Source: Candidatus Latescibacterota bacterium (GTDB lineage: Bacteria; Latescibacterota; UBA2968; GCA-2709665). From it: DNA of 36,450 nt. Location: the NCBI GenBank assembly GCA_021295655.1, contig JAGWBX010000001.1, forward strand, positions 80,672 through 117,121, read 5' to 3'. The notes beneath the pieces were generated by a model that had not been told where the DNA came from, ran no database searches, and saw only the letters and a program-made list of their open reading frames with translations. Every line of letters begins with the position of its first letter. The first letter of the stretch is position 1. Below are positions 7,781 through 15,965 of the stretch, piece by piece. Position numbers and translations under genes: made by a program.

Positions 7781-9564
7781 GTCTCCAACTCGATCTGCAC
7801 GGAATCCTCCCGACCCGCTCCGGAATGGCGAATAGACGCATTGACAAGTCCATAGAACAGGGGCGCCGGACGTTCCAGCCGGGACTTGAACTCCGGATGT
7901 GACTGGGTTGCAATGAAAAACGGATGATTGGGCAGTTCCACGAATTCCATCAGTTTGGTACCATCCTCCCTGCGGTGGAATCCCGAAAACACCAGCCCGT
8001 ACTCCTCCAGCAGGTCCACGTATTTCGGCGCAACTTCATAACGGTGCCGATGCCGTTCCACCACTGCATTTTCGCTTGGCAGGATCACGCCGCATCTGAA
8101 CATCTGGTCGGGAAGGCACCGCAACTGCTGGATTCTCCATGAATCCTCCTCAAGCCGTCCCCTCTGTTCGTAGAGGTCCAACACGCGGGATTCCCGCCTC
8201 AATACGGCAGCGTACCCGCCCAGCCTCATGGTGCCGCCATACCGGTTTTCTTCGATAATCTGCCGCTGCGTGTACTGAATGTCGATGACGGCGTGGGGCG
8301 TATCGGGATCCATCTCGACGGAATTCGCGTCGCTCAACTCGACGACGTTGCGGGCATATTCAACCACGACCATCTGAAGCCCATAGCACAGGCCGAGGAA
8401 CGGGACCTGATTCTCCCTGGCGTAGCGTACGGCGTTGATGGCGCCCTCGGCGCCCCCTTCACCGAACGCTCCGGGTACGATAATGCCGTGATATCCGGAG
8501 AGTACCTCCTCGACGTCGTGATGCTCGAGGCGGGTGGAGTCGATCCAGTCGATCTCGACCTTCGTATCCAACAGGGCGCCGGCGTGTTCCAGAGATTGAT
8601 TGACGGAGATGTAGGAATCCTGAAATTCATAGTCTCCGCTTCCGACATATTTGCCCACCATGGCCATGCGCACGCGTTCCCTGGGTGCGCGAATCATATC
8701 CAGCAGTTCACACCAGCGATCCCAGTCCGGCGTCCTTTTAGGAGCCAGACCGAATTCATCGAGTATCTTCTCGCCCAATCGGTCTTTTTCGTATTCCAGC
8801 GGTACCTGATAGATGCTGTCCACGTCGGGTGCTGAAATAATCCGGTCTGCCGAAATGTTCGCCGAGATTTCTATTTTTCGCTTCCGGACGTCGTCGAGTG
8901 CTTCCACGGCGCGGCAGATGATGAAATCCGCGAATATCCCGTTCTCGCTCAACGACCGGATCGCATGCTGAGTGGGCTTGGTCTTCATTTCTCCGACATG
9001 GCCGGGTACCGGAAGGTAGGTGACCAGAACGTAGATGACGTTTTCCTCGCCGACTTCCCGCTCGAGGCTCTTCATTGCAAACAGAAAGGGCCGGTTTTCG
9101 TCGTCGCCGATCGTGCCGCCAATCTCTACCAGCGCAATATCGAATCCGTCCGCCGAGTCCGTTATTCGCTGTTTGATTTCATCGGTGATATGGGGAATCG
9201 GCTGAACCGTCTTGCCCAGATATTCTCCGCGGCGTTCCCGCTCGATCACAGTATGATAGATCTGTCCGGTGGTCAGGTTGTTGGTCCGCGGAAGATCGAT
9301 TCCCAGGAACCTCTCGTAGTTCCCGAGGTCGAGATCGATCTCGCCGCCGTCGTCGGTTACCCACACTTCTCCGTGTTCCGTGGGACGCAGGGTGCCGCCG
9401 TCGTAATTGAGGTACGGATCGATCTTGATGCCCGTGGCCTGGTATCCGTGCTGCTGCAGAATTTTCCCGATGGACGCCGTTGCAAGACCCTTGCCCACAC
9501 CGCTCATCACTCCGCCGGCCACGACGATGTATTTGGGGCCATTGTAATCACTCCGCTTGACCAT
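7777..9564 (-). CDS. pyrG: CTP synthase
   Basis: 595-aa CTP synthase, converting UTP, ATP and glutamine to CTP. The N-terminal synthetase domain begins KYIVVAGGVMSGVGKG (P-loop). The C-terminal glutamine amidotransferase domain has the nucleophile in FLGLCYGLQ, and the catalytic His and Glu in SHPEF. The ATG at 9564 has GGAGG five bases upstream. A TTG four codons earlier also lies in frame but overlaps that site. The protein is about 50 residues longer than the E. coli enzyme. About 30 of these form a charged insert near residues 468-499, between the MRLGGYAAVL strand and VVERHRHRYEV. Neighbours are gatC upstream and lptC overlapping downstream. CMP-Kdo synthesis for lipopolysaccharide uses CTP, a possible reason for the linkage. 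Confidence 0.97.
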   Translation of the reverse strand: MVKRSDYNGPKYIVVAGGVMSGVGKGLATASIGKILQQHGYQATGIKIDPYLNYDGGTLRPTEHGEVWVTDDGGEIDLDLGNYERFLGIDLPRTNNLTTGQIYHTVIERERRGEYLGKTVQPIPHITDEIKQRITDSADGFDIALVEIGGTIGDDENRPFLFAMKSLEREVGEENVIYVLVTYLPVPGHVGEMKTKPTQHAIRSLSENGIFADFIICRAVEALDDVRKRKIEISANISADRIISAPDVDSIYQVPLEYEKDRLGEKILDEFGLAPKRTPDWDRWCELLDMIRAPRERVRMAMVGKYVGSGDYEFQDSYISVNQSLEHAGALLDTKVEIDWIDSTRLEHHDVEEVLSGYHGIIVPGAFGEGGAEGAINAVRYARENQVPFLGLCYGLQMVVVEYARNVVELSDANSVEMDPDTPHAVIDIQYTQRQIIEENRYGGTMRLGGYAAVLRRESRVLDLYEQRGRLEEDSWRIQQLRCLPDQMFRCGVILPSENAVVERHRHRYEVAPKYVDLLEEYGLVFSGFHRREDGTKLMEFVELPNHPFFIATQSHPEFKSRLERPAPLFYGLVNASIRHSGAGREDSVQIELET

Positions 9565-9620
9565 CCGCGCCTCCAAGTGCCGAAAAAAAACGGCGGTGCT
9601 GCCAAATCCGCCGCCGAGAC

Positions 9621-9908
9621 CTATTCGATGACTTTCGGTACCCTGAAATGGCCGTAACCTGAACTCGGTGCATTTGACAGCGCCTCTGCCTGTGACAGCG
9701 ATGCAACTGGCGTATCCTCGCGAAACACGTTGCTGACCGGCAGTACGTGCGACGTTGGCGCAACGTCTGTCGTGTTCAGTTTCTCGAGCGCAGCCGCATA
9801 ATCAAGCATCCGATTCAGGTCCGCAACCAGCCGTTCCTCCTCCACCCTGTCGAACCTCAGCCGGGCAAGTCGCGATACCTTTCGGACGTCTTCCAGCGTA
9901 ACTGACAC
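9621..9908 (-). CDS. gatC: Asp/Glu-tRNA(Asn/Gln) amidotransferase subunit C
   Basis: About 95 aa. The N-terminal helix SVTLEDVRKVSRLARL followed by the DLNRMLDYAAALEKLNT helix is typical of GatC, the small subunit that stabilises the GatA-GatB transamidase that makes Gln-tRNA(Gln) or Asn-tRNA(Asn). The C-terminal part has the usual VLPVSNVFREDTP and an FRVPKVIE ending. The start is uncertain: GTG at 9908 gives the normal family N-terminus and another GTG at 9920 adds four residues. Neither has a clear ribosome-binding site. gatA and gatB are not adjacent. pyrG follows after 56 bases, so they are probably co-transcribed. Confidence 0.93.
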   Translation of the reverse strand: MSVTLEDVRKVSRLARLRFDRVEEERLVADLNRMLDYAAALEKLNTTDVAPTSHVLPVSNVFREDTPVASLSQAEALSNAPSSGYGHFRVPKVIE

Positions 9909-9961
9909 AAAAAAACCCACGAAAATGGATTGAGGTTGTATCCGGACTTCATTGTGATTGT

Positions 9962-9990
9962 AATATGAATCAAATCAGACTCGAAATCAA
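9962..9990 (-). promoter_or_regulatory. Candidate sigma-70 promoter for gatC-pyrG-lpt-rpoN
   Basis: On the minus strand TTGATT (9985-9990), 17 bases, then CATATT (9962-9967), about 50 bases before gatC, in the 132-base gap after the helicase gene. The spacing is ideal and the surroundings are AT-rich. Confidence 0.5.
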
Positions 9991-10040
9991 GAGGATTCTG
10001 GCGATGGAGGCGAACAGTCTGATGTTCGTACGGCATCGGA

Positions 10041-12305
10041 TCATCCCGGTTTGAGACCGGCAAAACGGACGACCACCTTTTTCTTGGAACCGTTCTGAAA
10101 GCATACCGTGAGTTTCGTATCCGGGCCGCTTCCGGTCCGATCCAGAACGTGCCCCCTTCCCCATGTAGGATGGAGAACGGCGGCGCCCGCTTCCATGGGG
10201 AACGGGTCCCTGTCATTCGGTTCATTCATCGGCTCCGATGCTGGCGAATCCTCTCGAACGGCGGCGCCCGCTACCACAGGGAACGAACCGGCTTCGTTCG
10301 GTCTTTTCGACGGCTTCGCTGTTGGACGACCCGATCTGACGGTGTCCCCTCGTACGATCAGGCCGTCCGGAATTTCCCGCAGGAACCTGGATTCGGCATT
10401 GACCGTCGCTCCGCCGTAACGCCGGCGCTGCTGTGCGCAGGTCAGATGGAGCAGGGCCTGCGCCCGCGTGACACCCACGTAGAACAGCCGCCGCTCCTCC
10501 TCTACGGCCGCCTCTTCGGCAGCCGGATCGTCCCGATCCCTGAGGATAGGGAACAAGCCCTCTTCCAGACCCGCAATAAAGACCGCGGGAAACTCAAGAC
10601 CCTTGGCGCTGTGCAGCGTCATCAACGTCACGGCATCGGCCTCGCCGCGCCACTGGTCAACGTCCGTGACCAGCGCGACCTCCCGCAGAAATGCCGACAG
10701 CCAAGGCGTGTCCGATCGTTGTACGAATTCCTCTATAGCCACCAGAAGTTCCTGCACGTTCTCCGAGCGAGAGATGGTCTCGGCCGGCGTCAAATCCTCC
10801 AGCGTCCGCAGGTATCCGGTCTCCTGGACGACGCGGGACGCCAGCAGGTGGGCGGGCTCCTCCTCCAGGCGGTTCCGGAATCCATCGATCATGCCGTGAA
10901 ACTCACCCATCGCCATTTTTGCGCGAGCGGTAAGACCGTCAACGCTGTCGGCTCGAGACAAAGCCTCATAGGGTGCGATGCCCTCGCCCGTTGCGAAGGA
11001 ATCCAATCTTTCAAGCGAGGTCTGGCCGATTCCGCGGCGTGGGGTATTGACAATCCGGTAGAGGCTGATCGAATCGCTGGGATTCACAATCAGCCTCAGG
11101 TACGCGAGCACATCCTTGACTTCCTGGCGCTCGTAGAATCGAACGCCTCCCACGATCACATATGGAATCGCCCGGTATCGCAGCCCGTCTTCCAGCGCGC
11201 GGGACTGAGCGTTCGTACGGTACAATACGGCGATCTGACCGTAGCTGTATTGCGTTCTCAGACGCTTCAATTCAAGAGCGATCCGCTGGGCCTCGTCCAC
11301 TTCATCCGAGCATCGGAACAACTGAATCGGTTCTCCGCGATCCCGATTCGTCCAGAGTTCCTTCCCCTTCCGCCCGAGATTGTTGCGAATCACCGCGTTT
11401 CCCGCATCGAGAATCACCTGTGACGACCGATAGTTCTGTTCGAGACGGATGACGCAGGCATCCGGAAAATCCCTTTCGAAATTCAGGATATTTCCCAGAT
11501 CGGCGCCGCGCCAGGCATAGATGCTCTGGTCGTCGTCGCCAACCACGAAGATGCGGCCGTGTTCTTCGGCCAACAGACGCGCGAAGAGGTACTGCGGCCG
11601 ATTGGTATCCTGGTACTCGTCGATCAGGCAGTGCTCAAACCGGTTCCGGTACCGCGCCAGGACCTCCGGTTCCTCGCTGAAGACCCGCACTGTCAACATC
11701 AGCAGGTCGTCGAAATCCACAGCGTTGTTCTGTTGCAGCGCGGATTGGTATTGCCGGTAGATCCGGGCGACCTGCTGCTCATAAAAGGAGCCGGCACGAC
11801 CGGCGAAAGTAACCGGATCGACCATCCTGCTCTTTTCGGAACTGATCCGGGAACGAACCTGCCGCGGAGGAAACTGCCGTTCGGAGATTTCCTGATCTCG
11901 AATGACCTGCCGCAACAGTGCAAGCTGGTCGGCGGCGTCGTAGATGGAGAAATCGGAGTCCAGGCCGGCGGCCACCGACTCCCTCCTCAAAATGCGCGCA
12001 CACAATGAGTGGAACGTCCCCAGCCACATGCCTCTGGTATCGCGGTTCAGCAGCTTCTCCACGCGGGCATTCATCTCTCCCGCAGCCTTGTTTGTGAACG
12101 TCATGGCCAGAATCGCGCCCGGATGTACGCCGCAAACCTCAATCAGGTACGCAAGCCGGTGGGTCAGCACGCGCGTTTTGCCGGATCCGGCGCCCGCAAG
12201 CACCAGAACCGGCCGGTCTACAACGCAAACGGCCTCCTGCTGCCGTTCGTTCAGACTGTTCAGTATTGCCTGCATGACCCCGGGTTCCGATTTCAACGCG
12301 TTCAC
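10041..12305 (-). CDS. pcrA: ATP-dependent DNA helicase, UvrD/PcrA type
   Basis: 754-aa superfamily-1 helicase that unwinds DNA 3'-5' in repair and clears stalled replication or transcription complexes. The Q motif LNERQQEAV precedes Walker A AGAGSGKT. Further motifs are FTNKAAGEM (Ia), GTFHSLCARILRR, LIDEYQDTN (II), VGDDDQSIYAWRGA (III), LEQNYRSS (IV), TLMTLHSAKGLEFPAVF (V) and VGVTRA (VI). The C-terminus ends in a Tudor-like RNA-polymerase-binding domain (HPTWGRGHVLDR, VRFAGLKPG). The linker before it contains an 81-base in-frame duplication (separate entry). The GTG start overlaps the mltG stop (GTGA). An ATG ten codons inside is an alternative. Confidence 0.96.
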   Translation of the reverse strand: MNALKSEPGVMQAILNSLNERQQEAVCVVDRPVLVLAGAGSGKTRVLTHRLAYLIEVCGVHPGAILAMTFTNKAAGEMNARVEKLLNRDTRGMWLGTFHSLCARILRRESVAAGLDSDFSIYDAADQLALLRQVIRDQEISERQFPPRQVRSRISSEKSRMVDPVTFAGRAGSFYEQQVARIYRQYQSALQQNNAVDFDDLLMLTVRVFSEEPEVLARYRNRFEHCLIDEYQDTNRPQYLFARLLAEEHGRIFVVGDDDQSIYAWRGADLGNILNFERDFPDACVIRLEQNYRSSQVILDAGNAVIRNNLGRKGKELWTNRDRGEPIQLFRCSDEVDEAQRIALELKRLRTQYSYGQIAVLYRTNAQSRALEDGLRYRAIPYVIVGGVRFYERQEVKDVLAYLRLIVNPSDSISLYRIVNTPRRGIGQTSLERLDSFATGEGIAPYEALSRADSVDGLTARAKMAMGEFHGMIDGFRNRLEEEPAHLLASRVVQETGYLRTLEDLTPAETISRSENVQELLVAIEEFVQRSDTPWLSAFLREVALVTDVDQWRGEADAVTLMTLHSAKGLEFPAVFIAGLEEGLFPILRDRDDPAAEEAAVEEERRLFYVGVTRAQALLHLTCAQQRRRYGGATVNAESRFLREIPDGLIVRGDTVRSGRPTAKPSKRPNEAGSFPVVAGAAVREDSPASEPMNEPNDRDPFPMEAGAAVLHPTWGRGHVLDRTGSGPDTKLTVCFQNGSKKKVVVRFAGLKPG
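10175..10325. repeat. 81-base in-frame tandem duplication in the helicase tail
   Basis: GAACGGCGGCGCCCGCT occurs at 10175 and again at 10256, and the sequences that follow stay aligned at roughly 70 percent for another 50 or so bases. The period is 81 bases (27 codons), so the frame is kept. In the protein this gives two related segments, FPVVAGAAV and FPMEAGAAV, the second being the start of the Tudor-like domain. Confidence 0.7.
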
Positions 12306-13384
12306 GACCTCCGCCAGCTTCGTCTTCTGGCCAACCGTGTTTTTCGCTTCGCTTCCTCATGTTCCCGTGCGGTTCTGCTGAACACGTGGGATCCGTCTCC
12401 CCTCGCCACGAAATAGAGATAGTCGACGTCTGCCGGGTACAGCGCCGCCCTCAGCGACGTGGCCCCCGGATTCAACACGGGTCCAGGCGGCAGCCCGCGA
12501 TGGCGATAGGTATTGTAGGGGGAGTCAATCATGTAGTCCTTGTAAAACAGCCTGCGGGGTCCGTCCTCGATGACGTACTGAATCGTCGGATCGGCCTGAA
12601 GAAACATCCCCAGTCTGAGCCGGTTGTGATACACCGCGGAGATTGTCGCGCGCTCCCTGTCCAAAAGCGCTTCACCTTCGATAATCGAGGCGAGCGTAAC
12701 GACTTCACGAACCGACATGCCTATCTGACGCGCGCGTTCCTCCATCCTGCTTTCAAAAACCGTGAAGAAATGCCCAACCAGCATCCGGATGACCCGATCT
12801 TCATCCATGAGCAGCGGAATTTCATAGGTTTCGGGAAACAGGTAACCTTCCAGATTTTCCGCGACGACACCCAACCGGCGGCAATAACCCGGATCGGTTG
12901 CAAGCTGCCGCATCTTCTGATGGTCCAGGTTCAGTTCTGTCGCCACGAGTAAGAGAGTCCGGGCGAGGGTCATGCCCTCCGGGAGGGTCACACTCCTGAA
13001 CTCATCCTTGGAAACGGCAAGTTTCTTGAGAACCTCCCAGGTGCTGAGGTTTTCGGGGAACCGGTGTATTCCGGCCTTGAGGCGTCCGCTGGTCCCTTCG
13101 AACAACGAAAACAGGACCAGAAGCCGAGGACTTCTGATTACGCCTTCCCGTTGCAGCAACTCTCCGATCTGTATTGCCGTCATCCCTTTATGAATGACGA
13201 CATCCCTGGCGCCTGATCCCGTGGGCCGGTTCAGGGCAAGAACTGCCAGCAACAGGCCGGCAACGCCAATTCCGAAAAGCGCCAGAATTGAACGAACAAT
13301 CGCCGACCCGAACATAAAAGGTTTCCGGGATCCGGCGCCATCCGAATCGTTCGACGCCAGGCCGCTGTCGTCCCAGGTCCGCAT
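12302..13384 (-). CDS. mltG: Endolytic murein transglycosylase MltG
   Basis: 360 aa. A short cytoplasmic end is followed by one membrane helix at about 26-50 (SILALFGIGVAGLLLAVLAL), a LysM-like segment (VVIHKGMTAIQIGELLQREGV), then the YceG catalytic domain with LEGYLFPETY and the catalytic glutamate in LASIIEGEA. The enzyme cuts nascent peptidoglycan strands at the inner membrane and is thought to set glycan chain length. C-terminal family signatures DPTIQYV, YNTYRHRGLPPGP and FVARGDGSHVFS are all present. The ATG meets the ruvX stop in TGATG and the stop overlaps the helicase start, so the three genes are probably co-translated. Confidence 0.96.
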   Translation of the reverse strand: MRTWDDSGLASNDSDGAGSRKPFMFGSAIVRSILALFGIGVAGLLLAVLALNRPTGSGARDVVIHKGMTAIQIGELLQREGVIRSPRLLVLFSLFEGTSGRLKAGIHRFPENLSTWEVLKKLAVSKDEFRSVTLPEGMTLARTLLLVATELNLDHQKMRQLATDPGYCRRLGVVAENLEGYLFPETYEIPLLMDEDRVIRMLVGHFFTVFESRMEERARQIGMSVREVVTLASIIEGEALLDRERATISAVYHNRLRLGMFLQADPTIQYVIEDGPRRLFYKDYMIDSPYNTYRHRGLPPGPVLNPGATSLRAALYPADVDYLYFVARGDGSHVFSRTAREHEEAKRKTRLARRRSWRRS

Positions 13385-13806
13385 CAGGGTTCCGCCGATT
13401 CCTGCGCCTGCAAGTAGCTGTTCAGGAGTAAGACCGCCGCCAATCGATCCAGAGTTCCCTCTTTATCCCGGTCCCTGAGACCGGTCTCCCGCATCGTGCG
13501 CCGCGCGGCAACCGTGGTCAGCCGCTCGTCCCAGAGACGAACCGGCAACCCCGTCGCGCAACTCAACGCATCGGCGAACGATGCGGCCGCTTCCGCCATG
13601 GGCCCTCTGCTGCCATCCATATTGAGCGGCAGACCCACGATAAGGGCAGCCGCCCCGACATTCGAGGCCACCTGCGCCACGGAATCGATGGCGGAACTTC
13701 GTGAATCCGCCCGTACGGTTGGCAGTCCACTCGCCGCAAATCCCAGTTCGTCCGAAACCGCCAACCCCACGCGGCGCCGGCCGTAGTCTACCGCGAGAAT
13801 TCTCAT
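13384..13806 (-). CDS. ruvX: Holliday junction resolvase-like protein RuvX (YqgF)
   Basis: 140 aa, RNase-H fold. The first strand MRILAVDYGRRRVGLAVSDE carries the first catalytic aspartate, LIVGLPLNMDGS the middle motif, and RLWDERLTTVAARR the second acidic site. The family acts in 16S rRNA maturation and is often annotated as a resolvase. I chose the ATG at 13806 because it begins the conserved strand. The open frame upstream lacks family similarity. The usual partner mltG follows with a one-base overlap. Confidence 0.94.
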   Translation of the reverse strand: MRILAVDYGRRRVGLAVSDELGFAASGLPTVRADSRSSAIDSVAQVASNVGAAALIVGLPLNMDGSRGPMAEAAASFADALSCATGLPVRLWDERLTTVAARRTMRETGLRDRDKEGTLDRLAAVLLLNSYLQAQESAEP

Positions 13807-13907
13807 TTCATTAAGTGCATGGATTAAAAAAAGGCGAAACACGCGGCACAACTCCCGGAAACTTCCTGGAGTCTGCACGCCATATTCCGCTTGACGTTAA
13901 CCAACCT

Positions 13908-14090
13908 TCAGCCATCCTGCCCGTACAGCCCTTTGAGGCGATGCCGTTTGTTCATCACCTCACGATGCACGTGAACCAGACGTTCTCTGGCCTCCTCGTT
14001 TCCGGATCGCGCGTGTACAAGCATCGCCTCGACCAGTTCTTCCAACTCGTGAATGTGCACCTGCAGCGCCTGTCGGTTTTCTTGCATCAT
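13908..14090 (-). CDS. Small helical protein of unknown function
   Basis: 60 aa beginning MMQENRQALQ. Almost the whole sequence is predicted amphipathic helix (HIHELEELVEAMLVHARSG, then EEARERLVHVHREVMNKRHR), suggesting a coiled-coil hairpin. The first of two adjacent ATG codons overlaps the previous gene's stop as ATGA. The frame is open further upstream, but that part lies in the neighbouring gene. No family recognised. It lies 101 bases before ruvX. Confidence 0.6.
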   Translation of the reverse strand: MMQENRQALQVHIHELEELVEAMLVHARSGNEEARERLVHVHREVMNKRHRLKGLYGQDG

Positions 14091-14434
14091 CGTTTGGGTT
14101 TCTGTCCGTTTCGCCCCGGCGTCTGCGGCCGGTCGCGGGGTGAATAGAGCGACTGAATATATGTCTTCTCCGGATCCTCGGCCGGGCGACCCCACAGGTT
14201 CCTGGCGATCGAGGACAATCTTGCACGCAACGTCTGCTTCCTGTCCTTCAGACAGAGCCGCCGAATCGTCTTTCTCGACGTTCTCTCGGGCACTTCGCGA
14301 ATAAAATCCGCGGCGCTCATGCCCCTCTGGTGGGCGTGTTCCATCAGATTTGAAAACGCTTCGGCATCGACCGGATCCACAAGACTTGCCAATATCCGAT
14401 CGTCTTCCAGATTTCCGTCAGGTCTTTGGGACAT
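14087..14434 (-). CDS. Small basic protein of unknown function
   Basis: 115 aa. The ATG at 14434 has GGGAGGAGT just upstream, a good ribosome-binding site. The N-terminal half is acidic and helical (DDRILASLVDPVDAEAFSNL, then MSAADFIREVPERTS). The C-terminal half is basic (RKTIRRLCLKDRKQTLRARL) and ends in a proline, lysine and arginine tail. The acidic-to-basic switch could suit a nucleic-acid or ribosome partner, but no domain is recognised. The stop overlaps the next small gene (ATGA), so the pair should be made together. It begins the minus-strand housekeeping run. Confidence 0.65.
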   Translation of the reverse strand: MSQRPDGNLEDDRILASLVDPVDAEAFSNLMEHAHQRGMSAADFIREVPERTSRKTIRRLCLKDRKQTLRARLSSIARNLWGRPAEDPEKTYIQSLYSPRDRPQTPGRNGQKPKR

Positions 14435-14552
14435 CCTACTCCTCCCGATCTCTCAGAGCATCCGGGGGAGACCATCACGCGACGTTCTGACTGCGGGGCG
14501 AGGAGGTACTATACACGGCTGAATGCCGTCAGGCAGGATCCTCCGGTGCTGC

Positions 14553-14660
14553 CAGCCCGTTGAAAGAGCCCATCCGGGCTACCTGCCTGTGCGGTGCACG
14601 CAGACAGGCGTCCGGCCCTTGTGGCCGAAGTACTGCGTTGCGACTTTATCAACGGACTGT
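14553..14660. repeat. Inverted-repeat element, copy C, with enlarged core
   Basis: The left arm CAGCCCGTTGAAAGAGCCC and CATCCGGGCT match copies A and B, and the right arm GCGACTTTATCAACGGACTGT matches copy A. The core is about 45 bases longer. It contains a second hairpin (GCCTGT pairing with ACAGGC around GCG/CGC). It lies in the 276-base gap between the end of the rhamnonate-dehydratase-like gene and the start of the small-gene pair. No gene is seen in that gap. Confidence 0.8.
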
Positions 14661-14710
14661 CAAGGAACGGCTGCCGTCCGAACAAATAGTATGTCATTCC
14701 AGGTCTGATG

Positions 14711-15766
14711 TCAACCCTTTTGCCCGCCACGGCCCGGCCGGGACGGCAGCCTCACCCCGAAGCCGGGTACACCTCCGAGCGTGACACATCCATCAGCGAT
14801 TTCAGGTTGCCCGTTCACCCAGTCGATCCACGGCCTGCGCGACTCAGCCAGTGGATCGGGATCTATGGACGCGATCGCGTGCAGCGCCCAGATTTCACTG
14901 CCACGATGCGGGCAGACCCTAACACCGTAGTTCTCACCCATTCTGTAGATCTTCAGCAACTCCGTAAGTCCGCCGCACCAGGTTGCGTCCGGCTGTACGA
15001 TCGCGTGCAGGCGATCTCTCATCAGAACGTCGAAAGCATCCGCCGTGGATTCATGTTCCCCGCCGGCGATGGGAATCGGGCTCTGGTCCCGCAATTTCCG
15101 GTATCCCTCCAGATCCTCCGGCGGCAAGGGTTCCTCGAGCCAATCCAGATTACTGCCCTGCAATGCATCGATCAGACGCAGTGCCGTGTCGACGTCAAGG
15201 TTCATCGCCGCGTCAGCCATCAAGCGAACATCGGGCCCGAGGGCGTCCCTCACGCGTCTGATGGGAACGGCCACGTCCGCGATATCGCGGTTCGGCTTCA
15301 GCCCCGCGTGAAACTTGAGTGCGTGGAACCCCTTTGCGCCGGAGCGGATCACCTCTTCGGCCGAGAACCCCGTCATATAACACCGAACCGCTTCCGGTGG
15401 CGACCCGTTATTGCCTGCAAGTACCCCGGCTATCGGTCTTCCTTCACGTTTTCCCCTCAGATCCCACAACGCCAGGTCCACGCCACTGATCGCCATTACC
15501 GCAATACCCTTGCGACCGTAGGGACGCGTGGTCCGATACATTTCGTCCCAGAGGGATTCGACCCGCGTGGCGTCGCATCCGAGAAGCAGCCGGCGCAGTT
15601 CGGTTTCTATGACGTGAATGCCAGCCGCACCTCCGCCCCCAACGCCGTAGCCCGTCAGCCCGTCTTCCGTCTTCACGCTGACTGCGATCTGACCCATCCA
15701 GGTCCGCCAGTCGTCCGGACTTCCGGCGGATGTCGGCTGGATTGCGCTTACAGACGTAATGCGCAC
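14711..15766 (-). CDS. Enolase-superfamily sugar-acid dehydratase, L-rhamnonate dehydratase-like
   Basis: 351 aa, mandelate racemase/muconate lactonizing subgroup. An N-terminal capping domain (1-120) is followed by a (beta/alpha)8 barrel. Probable metal ligands are D185 (MADAAMN), E211 or E212 (WLEEPL) and E237 (GGEHE). A candidate base is H287 (CPHRGS), and K151 lies in ALKFH on the second strand. The GGEHE and QPDATWCGGLTE segments resemble L-rhamnonate dehydratases, which turn a sugar acid to a 2-keto-3-deoxy acid, but no aldolase or kinase partner is nearby. Substrate is therefore uncertain. The start is a GTG at 15766 with a weak ribosome-binding site. It stands alone, downstream of tRNA-Arg. 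Confidence 0.85.
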   Translation of the reverse strand: MRITSVSAIQPTSAGSPDDWRTWMGQIAVSVKTEDGLTGYGVGGGGAAGIHVIETELRRLLLGCDATRVESLWDEMYRTTRPYGRKGIAVMAISGVDLALWDLRGKREGRPIAGVLAGNNGSPPEAVRCYMTGFSAEEVIRSGAKGFHALKFHAGLKPNRDIADVAVPIRRVRDALGPDVRLMADAAMNLDVDTALRLIDALQGSNLDWLEEPLPPEDLEGYRKLRDQSPIPIAGGEHESTADAFDVLMRDRLHAIVQPDATWCGGLTELLKIYRMGENYGVRVCPHRGSEIWALHAIASIDPDPLAESRRPWIDWVNGQPEIADGCVTLGGVPGFGVRLPSRPGRGGQKG

Positions 15767-15965
15767 TTGATTTCTATCCTATATGCGTTTGTGTCGGCGT
15801 TTCCCCGGCGTTGGCCGCCGGGCCGTTTCGCACATCCGTGAGTCTCAGGGAAACGGTTCGACAGGCTTCGCTTTCCGGCAGGCGAAGATCCTTCTCAATT
15901 CGTCCGCAACGAACAGACAACCCACCACCGCTGTTCCCGGCACGTCGTAATCGACTGAATTCAAA

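Noticed and set aside
10149..11423. A 424-codon plus-strand open frame
   Set aside because: It is antisense to the helicase, whose motifs are complete. The plus-strand translation has low-complexity composition and no domain.
14708..15841. A 377-codon plus-strand open frame
   Set aside because: Antisense to the enolase-superfamily gene, which has its full set of metal ligands.
15866..15887. CTTCGC/GCGAAG hairpin downstream of tRNA-Arg
   Set aside because: The stem is only six pairs and has no T-run on the minus strand.
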